Assembly: GCF_034676705.1 (NCBI RefSeq)
Contig: NZ_JAUCBS010000007.1
Span: 36,079 to 100,078 of the forward strand
Source of the DNA: Gemmobacter sp.
GTDB lineage: Bacteria > Pseudomonadota > Alphaproteobacteria > Rhodobacterales > Rhodobacteraceae
Length of the DNA stretch: 64,000 nt
Direction: 5' to 3'
Shown here: positions 42,643-51,882 of the stretch, in pieces
How the letters are laid out: the number at the start of each line of letters is the position of its first letter
Position numbering within the stretch: position 1 is the stretch's first letter
The notes under the pieces: model-generated
Seen by the model: the letters and a program-made list of their open reading frames with translations, nothing else
Told to the model about the DNA's origin: nothing
Database searches by the model: none
Program-made: the position numbers and the translations under genes

Positions 42643-45108
42643 TTACAGGACCACCTCGTGGGACTTGAACGAGATGCCAGCCGTCTGCGCCGTTGCGTTC
42701 GATATCTTGCGGATATCGCCCCAGCAGTGCTTGTAATCCGGCAGCACCAGTTCGTTCACGCCGGGGTTCACCACGTTGCCTTGGCTGCCCGCAGGCGAGC
42801 CGAACACCATCGCTACGGTGTTCCGCTTCAGCGTCGGCATCGGATAGGCCATGCCCTGAGTTACGCCGTTGTCGTTGATGATCTCCAGCAGATCGCCCGG
42901 GTTCAGGCCCAGTTCCACCATGTCATCGGGGTGCATCTCGACGAAGGGGTGGGGATAACGGTCTTGCACGAAGTCGTTCTTCTGGTCGAGGAACTGGTTC
43001 TGCCAGAAGATGTTTGCCCGGACGTTGTTGATCCAGAACCGATGCGCCGCCTGTTCGCGCGCCTTGCCCGGTGCCTGCCAGCCACGCCAGCCTGCGGCAC
43101 AGAACAGCGCCTTGCCGTCCTCGCGTCCGTGCCGGGTAAAGCGGCCGTCGGTATACAGACGTTCGGTCCCGACAAGCTGGCCGTTCTCGAAGCCCACGAC
43201 CGGCTCCTGCACCCCATTGTTGCCCATGGCACGCAGGCGCTCGTAGGTCACTTCCGGGTTGCCCTTGTTGTAGCCGTCCATGAAGGCGTCTTCCTCGGTC
43301 GCCCAGTCATAGCCCTTGAACTGGTCGGCATAGGCATCCATCCCCATCTCGCGCAGGACACGCTCCATGTTCTGGGCGATTCCCGCTGCGATCAGCGCGT
43401 CGGGCTTGGAGTTGCCCCAGGGGTCCATGTATTTCTCGGACAGCCGCAGGCGCCGTTCGCCGTTCATCGAGGTGAGGTTCATCTCGTTCGATTCGCAGGC
43501 GGGCAGGATCACGTGGGCGTTCTGGCCGATTTGACTGTGGATGATGTCCACGTCCACCACGAACAACCCGCCCGCATTGATCGCCGAGACGATGGCATCG
43601 ACCACCTGCTCGCGCGTGCCGCCGGCCGCTGCATCAATGGCGTCCTTCACCATGTCGGACCGCCGCTTGTGCACCCGCTTGAACTCCGAGGCGTTGAGCG
43701 TGGTCTTGTAGTGGTCGCAGGCCCAGATGTGGTGCACACCGCCCAGGCCGCGGATCAGGAACTGGTCGACGTATTCCGCCGGCCGGCCGACATGTGCGTC
43801 GCCGGGACGGTAATAGCCTTCCTGGTGCCCGCCCAGACGGCAGACGCCGCCGCCCTCGCGGCCGATGTTGCCGGTGGCCAGCGCGATGTTCACGATGGCA
43901 CCGATCGTGCGGTAGTTGTCGTTGCCCCAGATGATACCCTTTTCATAGCAGGTCACACATTTGCGGCGGCTGCCATCGTCTTTCGGTTTGGCGATCCATT
44001 CGGCGGCCTTGGCGATGTCCGCTGCAGGCACGCCGCAGATCTCGGCCGCCTCGTCCAGCGACAGACGGCAGGCCGTCATCGCGTGCTCTAGACTGCCAAG
44101 GCTTGCTGGATGGGCTTCATCCTCGGCCACCGCGACGCCCTCGGGGAAGGTCGAGGCGGCGATGAACTCGGCATCGATCCAGCCCTTGTCCACGATCTCG
44201 GTCAGGATCGCGTTGCACAGCGCAAGGTCAGTGCCTTCCTTGATAGCAAGGTGCAGAACGTTTTCCGGTCCCGCATACTGCTCGGACGAGGCGATGGTGA
44301 GCGTGCGGCGCGGATCGACCACCACCATCTTTGCGCCGCCCTGCAGACCCGGAACCATGTGGTTCAGATAAAGGTTGGTCTGCGTTTCCATAGAGTTCGC
44401 GCCGAGCATGAAGATCGTGTCGGTCAGCGTGTAGTCCTTGTAGGCGTAGTTCAGCTCGTCCACGCCCATGTCGCGCGACGAATGGACCTCAGAGTTGTAG
44501 GCGGGTCGGTTGTGGATCCGGCAGTTCTTGATCTTCATGCTTTCGAAATAGAGCTTGCCGGTGCCCCAGGTATTCTCGTAGCCGCCGGCGCTGCCACCGT
44601 GGTCGAACATCGAGACCACCAGGTCATCCTCGGACCCTTCGGTCACGACACGCGCAGTCACGCGGGCCACGAGGTCGAGCGCGTCTTCCCAGGAGGTCGG
44701 CTGCCAGACACCATTGCGCCAGACCAGAGGATCGGACAGGCGCTGTGCCTGGGTGCCGGTCACGCGGCTGGGACGATTCTCGGCCATACGGGCACCGCGG
44801 ATCGAACCAAGGCCAGAGTTCACGGAACAGTTCACGTCCGGCTTTACCACCAGTTGCACGTCGCGCCCGTTCTGGCGGACGACGTTGTACATCGAAGGCG
44901 CATACCACGCTTCGGTGTCCATGACCTGCTGTTCGCTCAGATCGACGCCGAACTTGTTCTGTTCGGGTGCGGTTCCGCCCTGACGGTTCATCGGCCAAGT
45001 GTAGGCCTTGTAGCCGCAGCCGACGATGCAGTAGTGGCAGGTGACGTTGAATTCCTGCGCATCGGCAGGGATGATCGGCAGGCGGCCGACTTGACGCTTG
45101 AAAGCCAT
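42643..45108 (-). CDS. aioA: arsenite oxidase large subunit (molybdopterin)
   Basis: 821 residues, the normal AioA length. The N-terminal CHYCIVGC (Cys24, 27, 31) is the AioA [3Fe-4S] motif, here followed by GYKAYTWPMNRQGG. The molybdopterin-binding body includes CSVNSGLGSIRGARMAENR and FDHGGSAGGYENTWGTGKLY. It has no signal peptide and is exported with the Rieske subunit, whose Tat signal serves the complex. It oxidises As(III) to As(V) in the periplasm and passes electrons to a cytochrome or azurin. No cytochrome c gene follows it here. It starts 13 bp after aioB. Confidence 0.97.
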   Translation of the reverse strand: MAFKRQVGRLPIIPADAQEFNVTCHYCIVGCGYKAYTWPMNRQGGTAPEQNKFGVDLSEQQVMDTEAWYAPSMYNVVRQNGRDVQLVVKPDVNCSVNSGLGSIRGARMAENRPSRVTGTQAQRLSDPLVWRNGVWQPTSWEDALDLVARVTARVVTEGSEDDLVVSMFDHGGSAGGYENTWGTGKLYFESMKIKNCRIHNRPAYNSEVHSSRDMGVDELNYAYKDYTLTDTIFMLGANSMETQTNLYLNHMVPGLQGGAKMVVVDPRRTLTIASSEQYAGPENVLHLAIKEGTDLALCNAILTEIVDKGWIDAEFIAASTFPEGVAVAEDEAHPASLGSLEHAMTACRLSLDEAAEICGVPAADIAKAAEWIAKPKDDGSRRKCVTCYEKGIIWGNDNYRTIGAIVNIALATGNIGREGGGVCRLGGHQEGYYRPGDAHVGRPAEYVDQFLIRGLGGVHHIWACDHYKTTLNASEFKRVHKRRSDMVKDAIDAAAGGTREQVVDAIVSAINAGGLFVVDVDIIHSQIGQNAHVILPACESNEMNLTSMNGERRLRLSEKYMDPWGNSKPDALIAAGIAQNMERVLREMGMDAYADQFKGYDWATEEDAFMDGYNKGNPEVTYERLRAMGNNGVQEPVVGFENGQLVGTERLYTDGRFTRHGREDGKALFCAAGWRGWQAPGKAREQAAHRFWINNVRANIFWQNQFLDQKNDFVQDRYPHPFVEMHPDDMVELGLNPGDLLEIINDNGVTQGMAYPMPTLKRNTVAMVFGSPAGSQGNVVNPGVNELVLPDYKHCWGDIRKISNATAQTAGISFKSHEVVL

Positions 45109-45121
45109 GGTTCGTCCCCCC

Positions 45122-45646
45122 TTATGCCAGCACGTTGGAGAGACGGCCGTAGATCAGCTCGTCCACCCCATCAGCGAAGATGTCGCCATTGCTTTCGACC
45201 CGCAGCTTGAACTGCGGCAGGTTCTGCGTGGCATGCCCCCAGATCTGCTGACCGCCGGATTCGCAGTCGAACCGCGAATGGTGACCAGGGCAGTTCAACG
45301 TCTTGTCGCCAGCGTTGTAGGACAGCAGCCAGCCCTTGTGCGGGCAGAGCACCGAGTAGGCCACGATGTCACTGTCCGGCCCCACGCCGCCTTCGACGGC
45401 CTGACCAAGCTTGATCAGGATACCCGGGCTGTCGGCATCGGGATAGCCGATGTCCATCGGGTCATTGACAGCAAGATCGGCGATATTCGCCAGACGGTTT
45501 GCGGGATAGTCGACAAGCGCCAGCGCGGTCTGCGCCTGCGCCTGCCCGGTTCCCACAACGGTGGCCGCGGCAGCGCCCGCGGTGGCGACAAGGCCCCCAC
45601 GCAGGAACTGGCGGCGACCGACATCGACCAACCGATTGCATTTCAT
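45122..45646 (-). CDS. aioB: arsenite oxidase small subunit (Rieske)
   Basis: 174 residues with the Tat motif RRQFLRGG (11-18) and a hydrophobic stretch ending near GQAQAQ. The Rieske cluster ligands are in CPH (Cys101, His103) and CPGHH (Cys119, His122). It receives electrons from AioA and passes them on. The start follows a strong GGGAGGA ribosome site. First gene of aioBA. Confidence 0.97.
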   Translation of the reverse strand: MKCNRLVDVGRRQFLRGGLVATAGAAAATVVGTGQAQAQTALALVDYPANRLANIADLAVNDPMDIGYPDADSPGILIKLGQAVEGGVGPDSDIVAYSVLCPHKGWLLSYNAGDKTLNCPGHHSRFDCESGGQQIWGHATQNLPQFKLRVESNGDIFADGVDELIYGRLSNVLA

Positions 45647-45710
45647 GGTAGCTAATCCTCCCGTGGCTCCCTTTGGCCAAGGTTAGCAGGGGAAAGCTTC
45701 GGTCGGGTCG

Positions 45711-45784
45711 GCAGAACGCCTTCCCAATCGTTTCGCAACGTGCTTAAAAATATAGCAAATCTTTGGGTGTTCGGTTTTCCGAAC
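45711..45784 (-). promoter_or_regulatory. aioBA promoter region with dyad at the -35 position
   Basis: On the minus strand, an extended -10 box (TGC followed by TATATT; TATATT at 45749-45754) would give a start near 45,742 and a leader of about 95 nt. GTTCGG-TTTT-CCGAAC, a perfect dyad, lies at 45769-45784, centred close to -35. No -35 box is visible, which suits an activator-dependent promoter. A sigma54 alternative (GG-N10-GC, 45711-45724) is poor in its flanking bases. Confidence 0.5.
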
Positions 45785-45817
45785 ATGCCGCTGATTTCAA
45801 GCTAGGCGTTTGTCCGA

Positions 45818-47026
45818 TCAAAGACCAAGCTTCTGCATCTTCTCCCAGAGTGTCGTCCGGGAAACGCGAAGAAGCTTTGCAGCCTCTCCAACTTGGCCAC
45901 CTGTTCGCTCCAGTGCAGCTGCGATCTGTGACCGCTCGGCGGCATCCCGAACTTCGGCAAGAGATCGCAATCCGGCATCGCCAGTCCGTTCAGGAAACAG
46001 GTCCGATGTGAGCACGAGATCGCCAACCGCCGCCTCCACGGCGCGCAGCAGTCTGGCCCGCAATTCGCGCCCATTCCCCGGCCAGTCATGCGCCCGGATG
46101 GCCTCTTCGGCTGATGCGGCAATCCCGGTCAGCGGTCTGGACCTGCGGGCATTCATCGCTGGAAAGAGACGTCCGGCAAGCCAGACGGCATCTTCCGGTC
46201 GCTCGGACAGTGCGGGAACGACGATCTCATGCGAGGTGAGAAGCGACAGGAGATCGGACCGGAAATGATCGCCCACCTTCTCGTCAAGTCTCAGCCCAGC
46301 CGTCGCGATCAGCCGAAAGTCCGCCTTTCTGAGCGCGGCAAGCAGCAAGTCCTGGCAATCTGAGGTTAGGCGACCAATGCCGACGATGATCAGGCACCCC
46401 TCACCAGCACTGGAGATGGCTCCGGCGAGCGCCGCTGTGTCGACGGATCCGCCGAGTGCGTCGATGACCACGGCCGGGGCTGCCCGCCGGTCGGAGTGTT
46501 CGTGAATGCGACGGGCAAGCCTCAGTTTGCCAAGCCCCGGACCACCGCGCAGCAGAACGGGTGTGTCGCGACCTGCTGCATCAGCCACTTGCCGGTCGAT
46601 GGCGCGGGCCAGCTCGGAGATCCCGGATTCCGGGGGCATCTCCTGTTCCGCGCGTGGCTGCATGACCTGTGTCAGTCGGGTCAGAAGCTGCGCGATGTCA
46701 AAAGGCTTTGCAATATAGTCCATGGCTCCAGAGCGGATCAGGCGCACGGCCTGATCAATCGATCCTTGACCTGTGATGAAGAGAAATGCCGGCGGGTGAC
46801 CGGTCCGCGTTAGGGTTTCATAAAGCTCTTCGCCGGTGCCATCGGGCAACCTGATATCGCAGATCACTGCATCGACCGGTTTTCTGGGTGTCCGAATTGC
46901 AGGCAGAGCACGCAGCATCTGACGGTGCCACTGAACTTCAGCCCCTTCCAGCTCCAGACGCTGGACAAGCGAGGCCCCCATAATCTCGTCATCTTCCACC
47001 AGAACGATGCGCCTGCCTTCAAGCAT
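45818..47026 (-). CDS. aioR: AioR response regulator with degenerate AAA+ domain
   Basis: 402 residues. The receiver domain has DD at 12-13, the phospho-Asp in VDAVICDIRLPDGTGEE, and the Lys of YIAKPF. The central region keeps the frame of an NtrC-type AAA+ domain but is eroded. Walker A reads GGPGLGKL (Leu for Ser/Thr), the Walker B DE pair reads VG in CLIIVGIGRL, and the ELFGHEKGAFTGA segment is absent. A Fis-type HTH ends the protein (GEAAKLLRVSRTTLWEKMQK). It belongs to the aioXSR arsenite-sensing system and should control aioBA. Its start overlaps the aioS stop by eight bases. Confidence 0.9.
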   Translation of the reverse strand: MLEGRRIVLVEDDEIMGASLVQRLELEGAEVQWHRQMLRALPAIRTPRKPVDAVICDIRLPDGTGEELYETLTRTGHPPAFLFITGQGSIDQAVRLIRSGAMDYIAKPFDIAQLLTRLTQVMQPRAEQEMPPESGISELARAIDRQVADAAGRDTPVLLRGGPGLGKLRLARRIHEHSDRRAAPAVVIDALGGSVDTAALAGAISSAGEGCLIIVGIGRLTSDCQDLLLAALRKADFRLIATAGLRLDEKVGDHFRSDLLSLLTSHEIVVPALSERPEDAVWLAGRLFPAMNARRSRPLTGIAASAEEAIRAHDWPGNGRELRARLLRAVEAAVGDLVLTSDLFPERTGDAGLRSLAEVRDAAERSQIAAALERTGGQVGEAAKLLRVSRTTLWEKMQKLGL

Positions 47027-48446
47027 TTATTGCATCCCTCAGGGGCAGAGTGACGCGGACATGTGTCTTGTCGCCCACCCGATCATGATGGACCTCGCCG
47101 TCAAGCTTTGACACCAGATCGTGCACGAGGCGCAGGCCTACCCCACCACCCGGTGGTAGCGGACCCGATGCCAGCAGCCGGCCAAGATCGGCCTGTCCCA
47201 AGCCGGGGCCAGTGTCAGTGATTTCAATGACGAGCTGTCCCTCGCCTACCGTAACATCCAGACCGACCTGGCCGTGCTGACCGGCCGCAGCGCCCGCATT
47301 GAGGAGGAGATTCAAGACGATTTGCCGGACAGGCGCAGCAGGAAGACCCGTCATGCCTGTCGATCCCACTTCGACATTCCAAATCAGGCTTTGCGCGCGG
47401 CTGGCGACCTCGGGCTCGAACAGCAGCTTGAGATCTTCAAGGTCCTCGGGACGCAATGCCTGGCCGACGCGGTCAAGGCGGTTTTCATCCAGAATGGCCC
47501 GGGTCACATCCCGTAGATGCGAGAGGCCTCGCTGCATCAGCTCTGCCGATTGCCGCACGACTTCGGGCCGGTCTGAATAGGAGAGGATGGTGTCGGCCGC
47601 ATTGAGCAGACCGCCCAACGGATTGTTCACCTCATGTGCGAGCGACGAGGACAGTCTGCCAAGGCTGACAAATCGTTCGCGCTCTGCCAGACGGCGCTCT
47701 GCCTCTGCGCGGCTTTCGACAGCCGTGGTCATGCGGTTGTAGGTCGAGATGAGCCGTGACAGCCCCGGATCGCCACGCGGAATATCAGTTTCGGCAATAG
47801 GTCTAGGTGCGCCCTTGGAGTCGTCCATGGCTGACACCAAAGCGCCGACGGGTCGAAGGATTCGCGCAACGGCCAGCCAGCCACCGAAGGCGAGGAGCGC
47901 AGTGGCCGCAGCATTTCCGAAGAGAAGCCACATCGACACATTCCGGCGCTCGGCCAGAAGATCGGTCACATCCAGTTCGGTCACGATCTGACCGATCTGA
48001 CGGCCCTGAAACAGAAGCGGAGCGGCGACTCGAAGCAAAGGGTCACCGGTCATGCGAACGGCCCCCGGGGGAACCGCACCCACCTCGAACCCTTCGATGG
48101 CTTCACCCACAGGCGCGCGACGCGGGTTCGTGGCGGCCAGGATACGCCCGCGCTCGTCGGCCACAATCGACAGGAGCAATCTCTGTCCATCATAAGCCGA
48201 ACGCGCTCGGTCCAGAATGTCGTAGACTTCCCAGACGTCCTGCCGGAGCACGGACGGTCCGAGGGCGACGGACAGGCCCTCGACATGAAGTCTTGCGGTC
48301 TCGGACAGGCGGGCATCCTGCACCCGGCCAAGGGCGGAGAGGACGCTTTGGCTCGCCAGAAATCCAAGCAGGATCATCAGGCCCGCCATCACCAGCGGCA
48401 CACGCAGGGTCACGGACAGGTTACGAAAGCGCGGCAATGGTCTCAT
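47019..48446 (-). CDS. aioS: AioS sensor histidine kinase
   Basis: 475 residues from ATG 48446, overlapping the aioX stop (ATGA). Two membrane helices (VPLVMAGLMILLGFLASQS and MWLLFGNAAATALLAFGGW) enclose a periplasmic sensor domain. A HAMP-like linker follows, then the H-box SSSLAHEVNNPLGGLL with the phosphorylated His, and an ATPase domain with NLLLNAGAAA, DTGPGLG and GGGVGLRLV. It should receive the AioX-arsenite signal and phosphorylate AioR. Confidence 0.93.
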   Translation of the reverse strand: MRPLPRFRNLSVTLRVPLVMAGLMILLGFLASQSVLSALGRVQDARLSETARLHVEGLSVALGPSVLRQDVWEVYDILDRARSAYDGQRLLLSIVADERGRILAATNPRRAPVGEAIEGFEVGAVPPGAVRMTGDPLLRVAAPLLFQGRQIGQIVTELDVTDLLAERRNVSMWLLFGNAAATALLAFGGWLAVARILRPVGALVSAMDDSKGAPRPIAETDIPRGDPGLSRLISTYNRMTTAVESRAEAERRLAERERFVSLGRLSSSLAHEVNNPLGGLLNAADTILSYSDRPEVVRQSAELMQRGLSHLRDVTRAILDENRLDRVGQALRPEDLEDLKLLFEPEVASRAQSLIWNVEVGSTGMTGLPAAPVRQIVLNLLLNAGAAAGQHGQVGLDVTVGEGQLVIEITDTGPGLGQADLGRLLASGPLPPGGGVGLRLVHDLVSKLDGEVHHDRVGDKTHVRVTLPLRDAINA

Positions 48447-49303
48447 CCCCCGGACAAGACAGCCATGCGGGCGGCGATCCCGTCGAAAAGGGCGTCCTCT
48501 CCCGGCTCGATCCCATCCAGGCTCAAGAGTTTGAGGGCCTCCCTCCCCTGCGCTGTGGCTGAAAGACCAAGCAGCGCAGCCCTGCAGGCCATCACCGATG
48601 GCTCTTCCATGCGATCTGCCTTGGCCACCATCGGGGGAAAGCCCAACCACTCCGAGCGCACAACGACCTTTGTCCGTGCCGTTAGATCCGGTTCAGCGGA
48701 ACTGAGCGCTTCCCAGACGTAGCCATCGACGCTGCCGGATCGGGTCAGGCCGCCTGCCACCGACCGGACCACGTTGCGGTGGCCGTAGGTGAAGATGACG
48801 CGTGAGAAGAAATTGTCCGGGGTTTGGCCATCCCGCACGAGGTCCGATGCAGTGACGAGGAAACCGGAGTTGCTATCGGGGTCCGAGAAGGCGTGAGCAC
48901 CGCCACGCAGGTCTGAGAGCGCAGTCGCGGGATCATCCTGGGCGACGATGAGATAGGACTGGTAAAGTGGTCGCCCTTGCCAGACCGGCACGCCGAGGAG
49001 CGAAAGTTCGGCCTTATGCTGTAGATAGGGAAAGCCGCATGTCCAGGCGGCATCCACGGAACCGTCGAGAAGCGCGCCCGAGATCTCCTGATAAGTCCGT
49101 CGCTGGACGAGTTCAATGTCTTGACCCATGCCTTCGGCCAAAGCGGCGCGAAGGGCAGAAATGACTGCCGCGTCGTTGTCGAGGAAGACTGGCGTCAGTG
49201 CAAATCTGAAGGGTGCCGGGCCTTGAGCCCAGCCTCGAGTCACAACGAAGGGCGCGGCCGCGGCGGCCAGCCCCATCAGCAAAGCGCGACGCCTGCTTTT
49301 CAT
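48443..49303 (-). CDS. aioX: AioX periplasmic arsenite-sensing binding protein
   Basis: 286 residues from ATG 49303 with a strong GGGAGG ribosome site. An Arg-rich start and hydrophobic stretch (ALLMGLAAAAAPFVV, ending near GWAQG) form the signal peptide. The body is a PhnD-like binding protein (GSVDAAWTCGFPYLQHK, then FSDPDSNSGFLVTASDLV). Cys89 in TCGFPY is probably the arsenite-contact Cys reported as essential in AioX. First gene of aioXSR, divergent from arsR at 49434. Confidence 0.93.
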   Translation of the reverse strand: MKSRRRALLMGLAAAAAPFVVTRGWAQGPAPFRFALTPVFLDNDAAVISALRAALAEGMGQDIELVQRRTYQEISGALLDGSVDAAWTCGFPYLQHKAELSLLGVPVWQGRPLYQSYLIVAQDDPATALSDLRGGAHAFSDPDSNSGFLVTASDLVRDGQTPDNFFSRVIFTYGHRNVVRSVAGGLTRSGSVDGYVWEALSSAEPDLTARTKVVVRSEWLGFPPMVAKADRMEEPSVMACRAALLGLSATAQGREALKLLSLDGIEPGEDALFDGIAARMAVLSGG

Positions 49304-49365
49304 CCGTTTCCTCCCGGAGCGCGTCTCCCTCGCGCCGCCTACGATCTCAAGTGCCACAAACTTGC

Positions 49366-49400
49366 TTGTCCGATGGCGGATGAAATCGTAAATCGACGAT
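49366..49400. promoter_or_regulatory. arsR/acr3 promoter with ArsR-type dyad
   Basis: TTGTCC (49366-49371) and TAAATC (49389-49394) are spaced 17 bp. The dyad ATCGT-N6-ACGAT (49385-49400) covers the -10 box. A regulator bound here would block RNA polymerase, as usual for ArsR. The region also holds the divergent aioX promoter. Confidence 0.5.
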
Positions 49401-49433
49401 ATACGGAAACGGATCGGCTTGGAAAGCGCGCAG

Positions 49434-49757
49434 ATGGCAACGGACGAGACAACAACGGCCGCCTTGGCAAAGGCCCTCGCACATCCGGCGCGGATCCGGA
49501 TCCTTCGATTGCTTCAGGCAACTCCGGGCTGCATTGGCGGCGATATCGTGGGCGCAGTCGGCCTTGCTCAGTCAACGGTGTCGGAACACCTACGTATCCT
49601 CAAGTCCGCTGGCGTTATCACAGGCGAGATCGACGGACCCCGGGTCTGCTATGCGCTGAACCCGGCGTCATTAGCCCCGCTTGCCGATTTGATCATGGGT
49701 CTCACCCCTCCGCCCGAAGGGGCCTGCTGCATTCCCGGAATGAAAGAACCTGCATGA
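49434..49757 (+). CDS. arsR: ArsR family arsenic-responsive repressor (first copy)
   Basis: 107 residues from ATG 49434, preceded by GGAAAG. The winged helix is clear (HPARIRILRLLQ, then GLAQSTVSEHLRILKSAG). Candidate As(III) ligands are Cys33, Cys72 and the pair Cys98-Cys99 near the C-terminus; the classical ELCVCDL motif is absent, so sensing probably uses the C-terminal pair. It is coupled to acr3 by an ATGA overlap and represses the acr3-arsH operon. Confidence 0.92.
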   Translation: MATDETTTAALAKALAHPARIRILRLLQATPGCIGGDIVGAVGLAQSTVSEHLRILKSAGVITGEIDGPRVCYALNPASLAPLADLIMGLTPPPEGACCIPGMKEPA

Positions 49758-50773
49758 GCCTGTTCGAACGCTGGCTGACCCTCTGGGTCGCCCTATGCAT
49801 CCTCGTGGGGCTTGTGCTTGGCAACCTTATGCCCGGCCTGTTCACTGCGCTGGCGGGGCTGGAATATGCCTCGGTCAACCTGGTCGTGGCCGTGCTGATC
49901 TGGGCGATGGTCTATCCGATGATGATCGCCATCGACTTCGGTTCGCTGAAGGATGTGGGGCGGCGACCGAAGGGCCTCATAATCACGCTGGTCATCAACT
50001 GGCTGATCAAGCCTTTCACTATGGCGGCGCTTGCGGTGCTATTCTTCAACCACGTTTTCGCGGAGCTGATCGATCCAGAGAAAGCGCCCGAATACATCGC
50101 GGGGCTCATCCTGCTCGGCGCCGCACCCTGCACGGCGATGGTCTTCGTCTGGTCGCAGCTGACCAAGGGCGATCCGAACTACACGCTGGTGCAGGTCAGC
50201 GTGAACGACCTGATCATGGTCGTGGCCTTCGCGCCGATCGTGGCGTTTCTGCTTGGCGTTACCGATATCACCGTGCCTTGGGAGACGCTGATCCTGTCGG
50301 TCGTCCTCTACATCGTAATCCCCCTGTTCGCCGGAGCACTGACGCGGCGGGCATTGATGGCGCGCGGGGGTGACGCGGCGGTGTCGGACTTCACGGCGCG
50401 GATAAAGCCCGGGTCCGTCCTCGGCCTCTTGCTGACCGTGGTGCTGCTCTTCGGCTTCCAGGGCCAAGTGATCATCGCGCAGCCGCTGCTGATCGCGCTC
50501 ATTGCCGTGCCCATCATCATCCAGTCGTATGGCATCTTCGCACTCGGCTATGCCTGGGCCTTTGCTTGGAAGCTGCCCCACAAGGTGGCAGCCCCCTGCG
50601 CCCTGATCGGCACGTCGAACTTCTTCGAACTGGCGGTGGCTGTGGCCATCGGCCTCTTTGGTCTGAACTCGGGCGCCGCGCTCGCCACGGTCGTGGGCGT
50701 GCTGGTCGAAGTGCCGGTGATGCTGACGCTGGTCGCCTTCGCTAACCGCACACGCAACAGGTTTCCTTCATGA
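49754..50773 (+). CDS. acr3: ACR3-type arsenite efflux permease
   Basis: 339 residues from ATG 49754, with about ten membrane helices. The conserved GAAPCTAMVFVWS carries the essential Cys (Cys126), and SNFFELAVAVAIGLFG is the matching second signature. It extrudes As(III) driven by the proton-motive force. It is coupled to arsR upstream and to arsH downstream, each by an ATGA overlap. Confidence 0.95.
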   Translation: MSLFERWLTLWVALCILVGLVLGNLMPGLFTALAGLEYASVNLVVAVLIWAMVYPMMIAIDFGSLKDVGRRPKGLIITLVINWLIKPFTMAALAVLFFNHVFAELIDPEKAPEYIAGLILLGAAPCTAMVFVWSQLTKGDPNYTLVQVSVNDLIMVVAFAPIVAFLLGVTDITVPWETLILSVVLYIVIPLFAGALTRRALMARGGDAAVSDFTARIKPGSVLGLLLTVVLLFGFQGQVIIAQPLLIALIAVPIIIQSYGIFALGYAWAFAWKLPHKVAAPCALIGTSNFFELAVAVAIGLFGLNSGAALATVVGVLVEVPVMLTLVAFANRTRNRFPS

Positions 50774-51486
50774 CCGATACACCCAACATAGACGACGCAC
50801 TGTTCCATGGCATCGACGGCAATCGGCTATTATTTCCTCCAATCGCTGCTCACCCTCCGCGGATCCTGATCTTATACGGCTCGCTGCGCACCCGCAGTTT
50901 TTCACGGCTGGCAGCCGAGGAGGCGGCCAGGATCCTGACCCGGCTTGGAGCCGAGGTGCGTTTCTTCGATCCCTCGGGCCTGCCGCTGGTCGATGACGGG
51001 GTCGATGCGACCCACCCGAAGGTGCGAGAGCTACGCGACCTCACAGCCTGGTGCGAGGGCATGGTTTGGTCGTCGCCCGAGCGTCACGGCGCGATGACCG
51101 GCCTGATGAAGACGCAGATCGACTGGATCCCGCTCTCCGAGGGGGCCGTGCGCCCAACCCAGGGCAAGACGTTGGCGGTGATGCAGGTCTCGGGCGGATC
51201 GCAGAGCTTCAACGCCGTAAACCAGATGCGCGTCCTCGGCCGCTGGATGCGAATGCTGACGATCCCGAACCAGTCCTCGATCCCGAAGGCATTTCAGGAA
51301 TTCGACGAGGCTGGGCGCATGCGCCCCTCGCCGCTCTACGACCGGATCGTGGACGTCATGGAGGAATTGATGAAGTTCACCCTCCTGACGAGAGACCGGG
51401 CGGATTACCTCGTGGATCGCTATTCCGAGCGCAAGGAAGGCGCCGAGGCGCTGATGAAGCGCGTGAACCTGTCAGTTGCCACTTGA
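50770..51486 (+). CDS. arsH: ArsH NADPH-dependent FMN reductase / organoarsenical oxidase
   Basis: 238 residues. The flavodoxin-like FMN site ILILYGSLRTRSFSRLAAEE and the ArsH-specific WSSPERHGAMTGLMKTQIDWIP are present. ArsH oxidises trivalent methyl- and aryl-arsenicals to less toxic pentavalent forms. It ends the arsR-acr3-arsH operon and is convergent with the OsmC gene, overlapping it by 15 bases. Confidence 0.95.
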   Translation: MTDTPNIDDALFHGIDGNRLLFPPIAAHPPRILILYGSLRTRSFSRLAAEEAARILTRLGAEVRFFDPSGLPLVDDGVDATHPKVRELRDLTAWCEGMVWSSPERHGAMTGLMKTQIDWIPLSEGAVRPTQGKTLAVMQVSGGSQSFNAVNQMRVLGRWMRMLTIPNQSSIPKAFQEFDEAGRMRPSPLYDRIVDVMEELMKFTLLTRDRADYLVDRYSERKEGAEALMKRVNLSVAT

Positions 51487-51882
51487 AGCGCAGCGCAGCG
51501 TGCCTTCAAGCGGCACGGCCCCCGACAGCGTGTTCGAGATCGTGCCGTATTTCAAAATGTTGCGGTGCAAGAGGTCTAGGCGCTGCTCGGTCTCGGCACT
51601 GTCCACGACGATCTCGTAGCGGATCAGGGTCAGCTTCGGTGGCGCATCCTGGCGCACGGCCTCCAACCTGATTTCGGCCCCATTGATCTTGAAGTGCAGC
51701 ATCGGCGTCACCCGCTCGATTCCTTTCAGCATGCAGGCCGCCAAAGCCGCCAGCAGCAGTTCCACTGGGTTCATGGCATCGCGCCGCCCCGCCAGATCGG
51801 TGTCGAGCGTGACTTGCGCCTCCTTCGCCACTGCGAGGCTGCCATGCGCATCGATGCGCCGGGCGTGGACGCGATACTCCAT
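51472..51882 (-). CDS. OsmC family protein
   Basis: 136 residues from ATG 51882. The OsmC fold is seen in NPVELLLAALAACMLKGIER and the surrounding strands; the single Cys in the AAC segment is the usual active-site Cys, but the second is not obvious. Family members reduce organic peroxides or handle thiols. Its start overlaps the stop of the thioredoxin-like gene (ATGA), placing it last in the arsR-permease-thioredoxin operon. A thiol-redox role in arsenic stress is likely but not demonstrated. Confidence 0.8.
   Translation of the reverse strand: MEYRVHARRIDAHGSLAVAKEAQVTLDTDLAGRRDAMNPVELLLAALAACMLKGIERVTPMLHFKINGAEIRLEAVRQDAPPKLTLIRYEIVVDSAETEQRLDLLHRNILKYGTISNTLSGAVPLEGTLRCASSGN

Noticed and set aside
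42643..45108. Respiratory arsenate reductase (ArrA) as an alternative to AioA
   Set aside because: ArrA carries its own Tat signal and pairs with a multi-cluster ArrB; this protein has no signal, a CxxCxxxC start and a Rieske partner, as in AioA.
45711..45724. GG-N10-GC sequence as the sigma54 promoter of aioBA
   Set aside because: The bases around GG and GC fit the consensus poorly, and AioR lacks GAFTGA; kept only as an alternative in the promoter entry.
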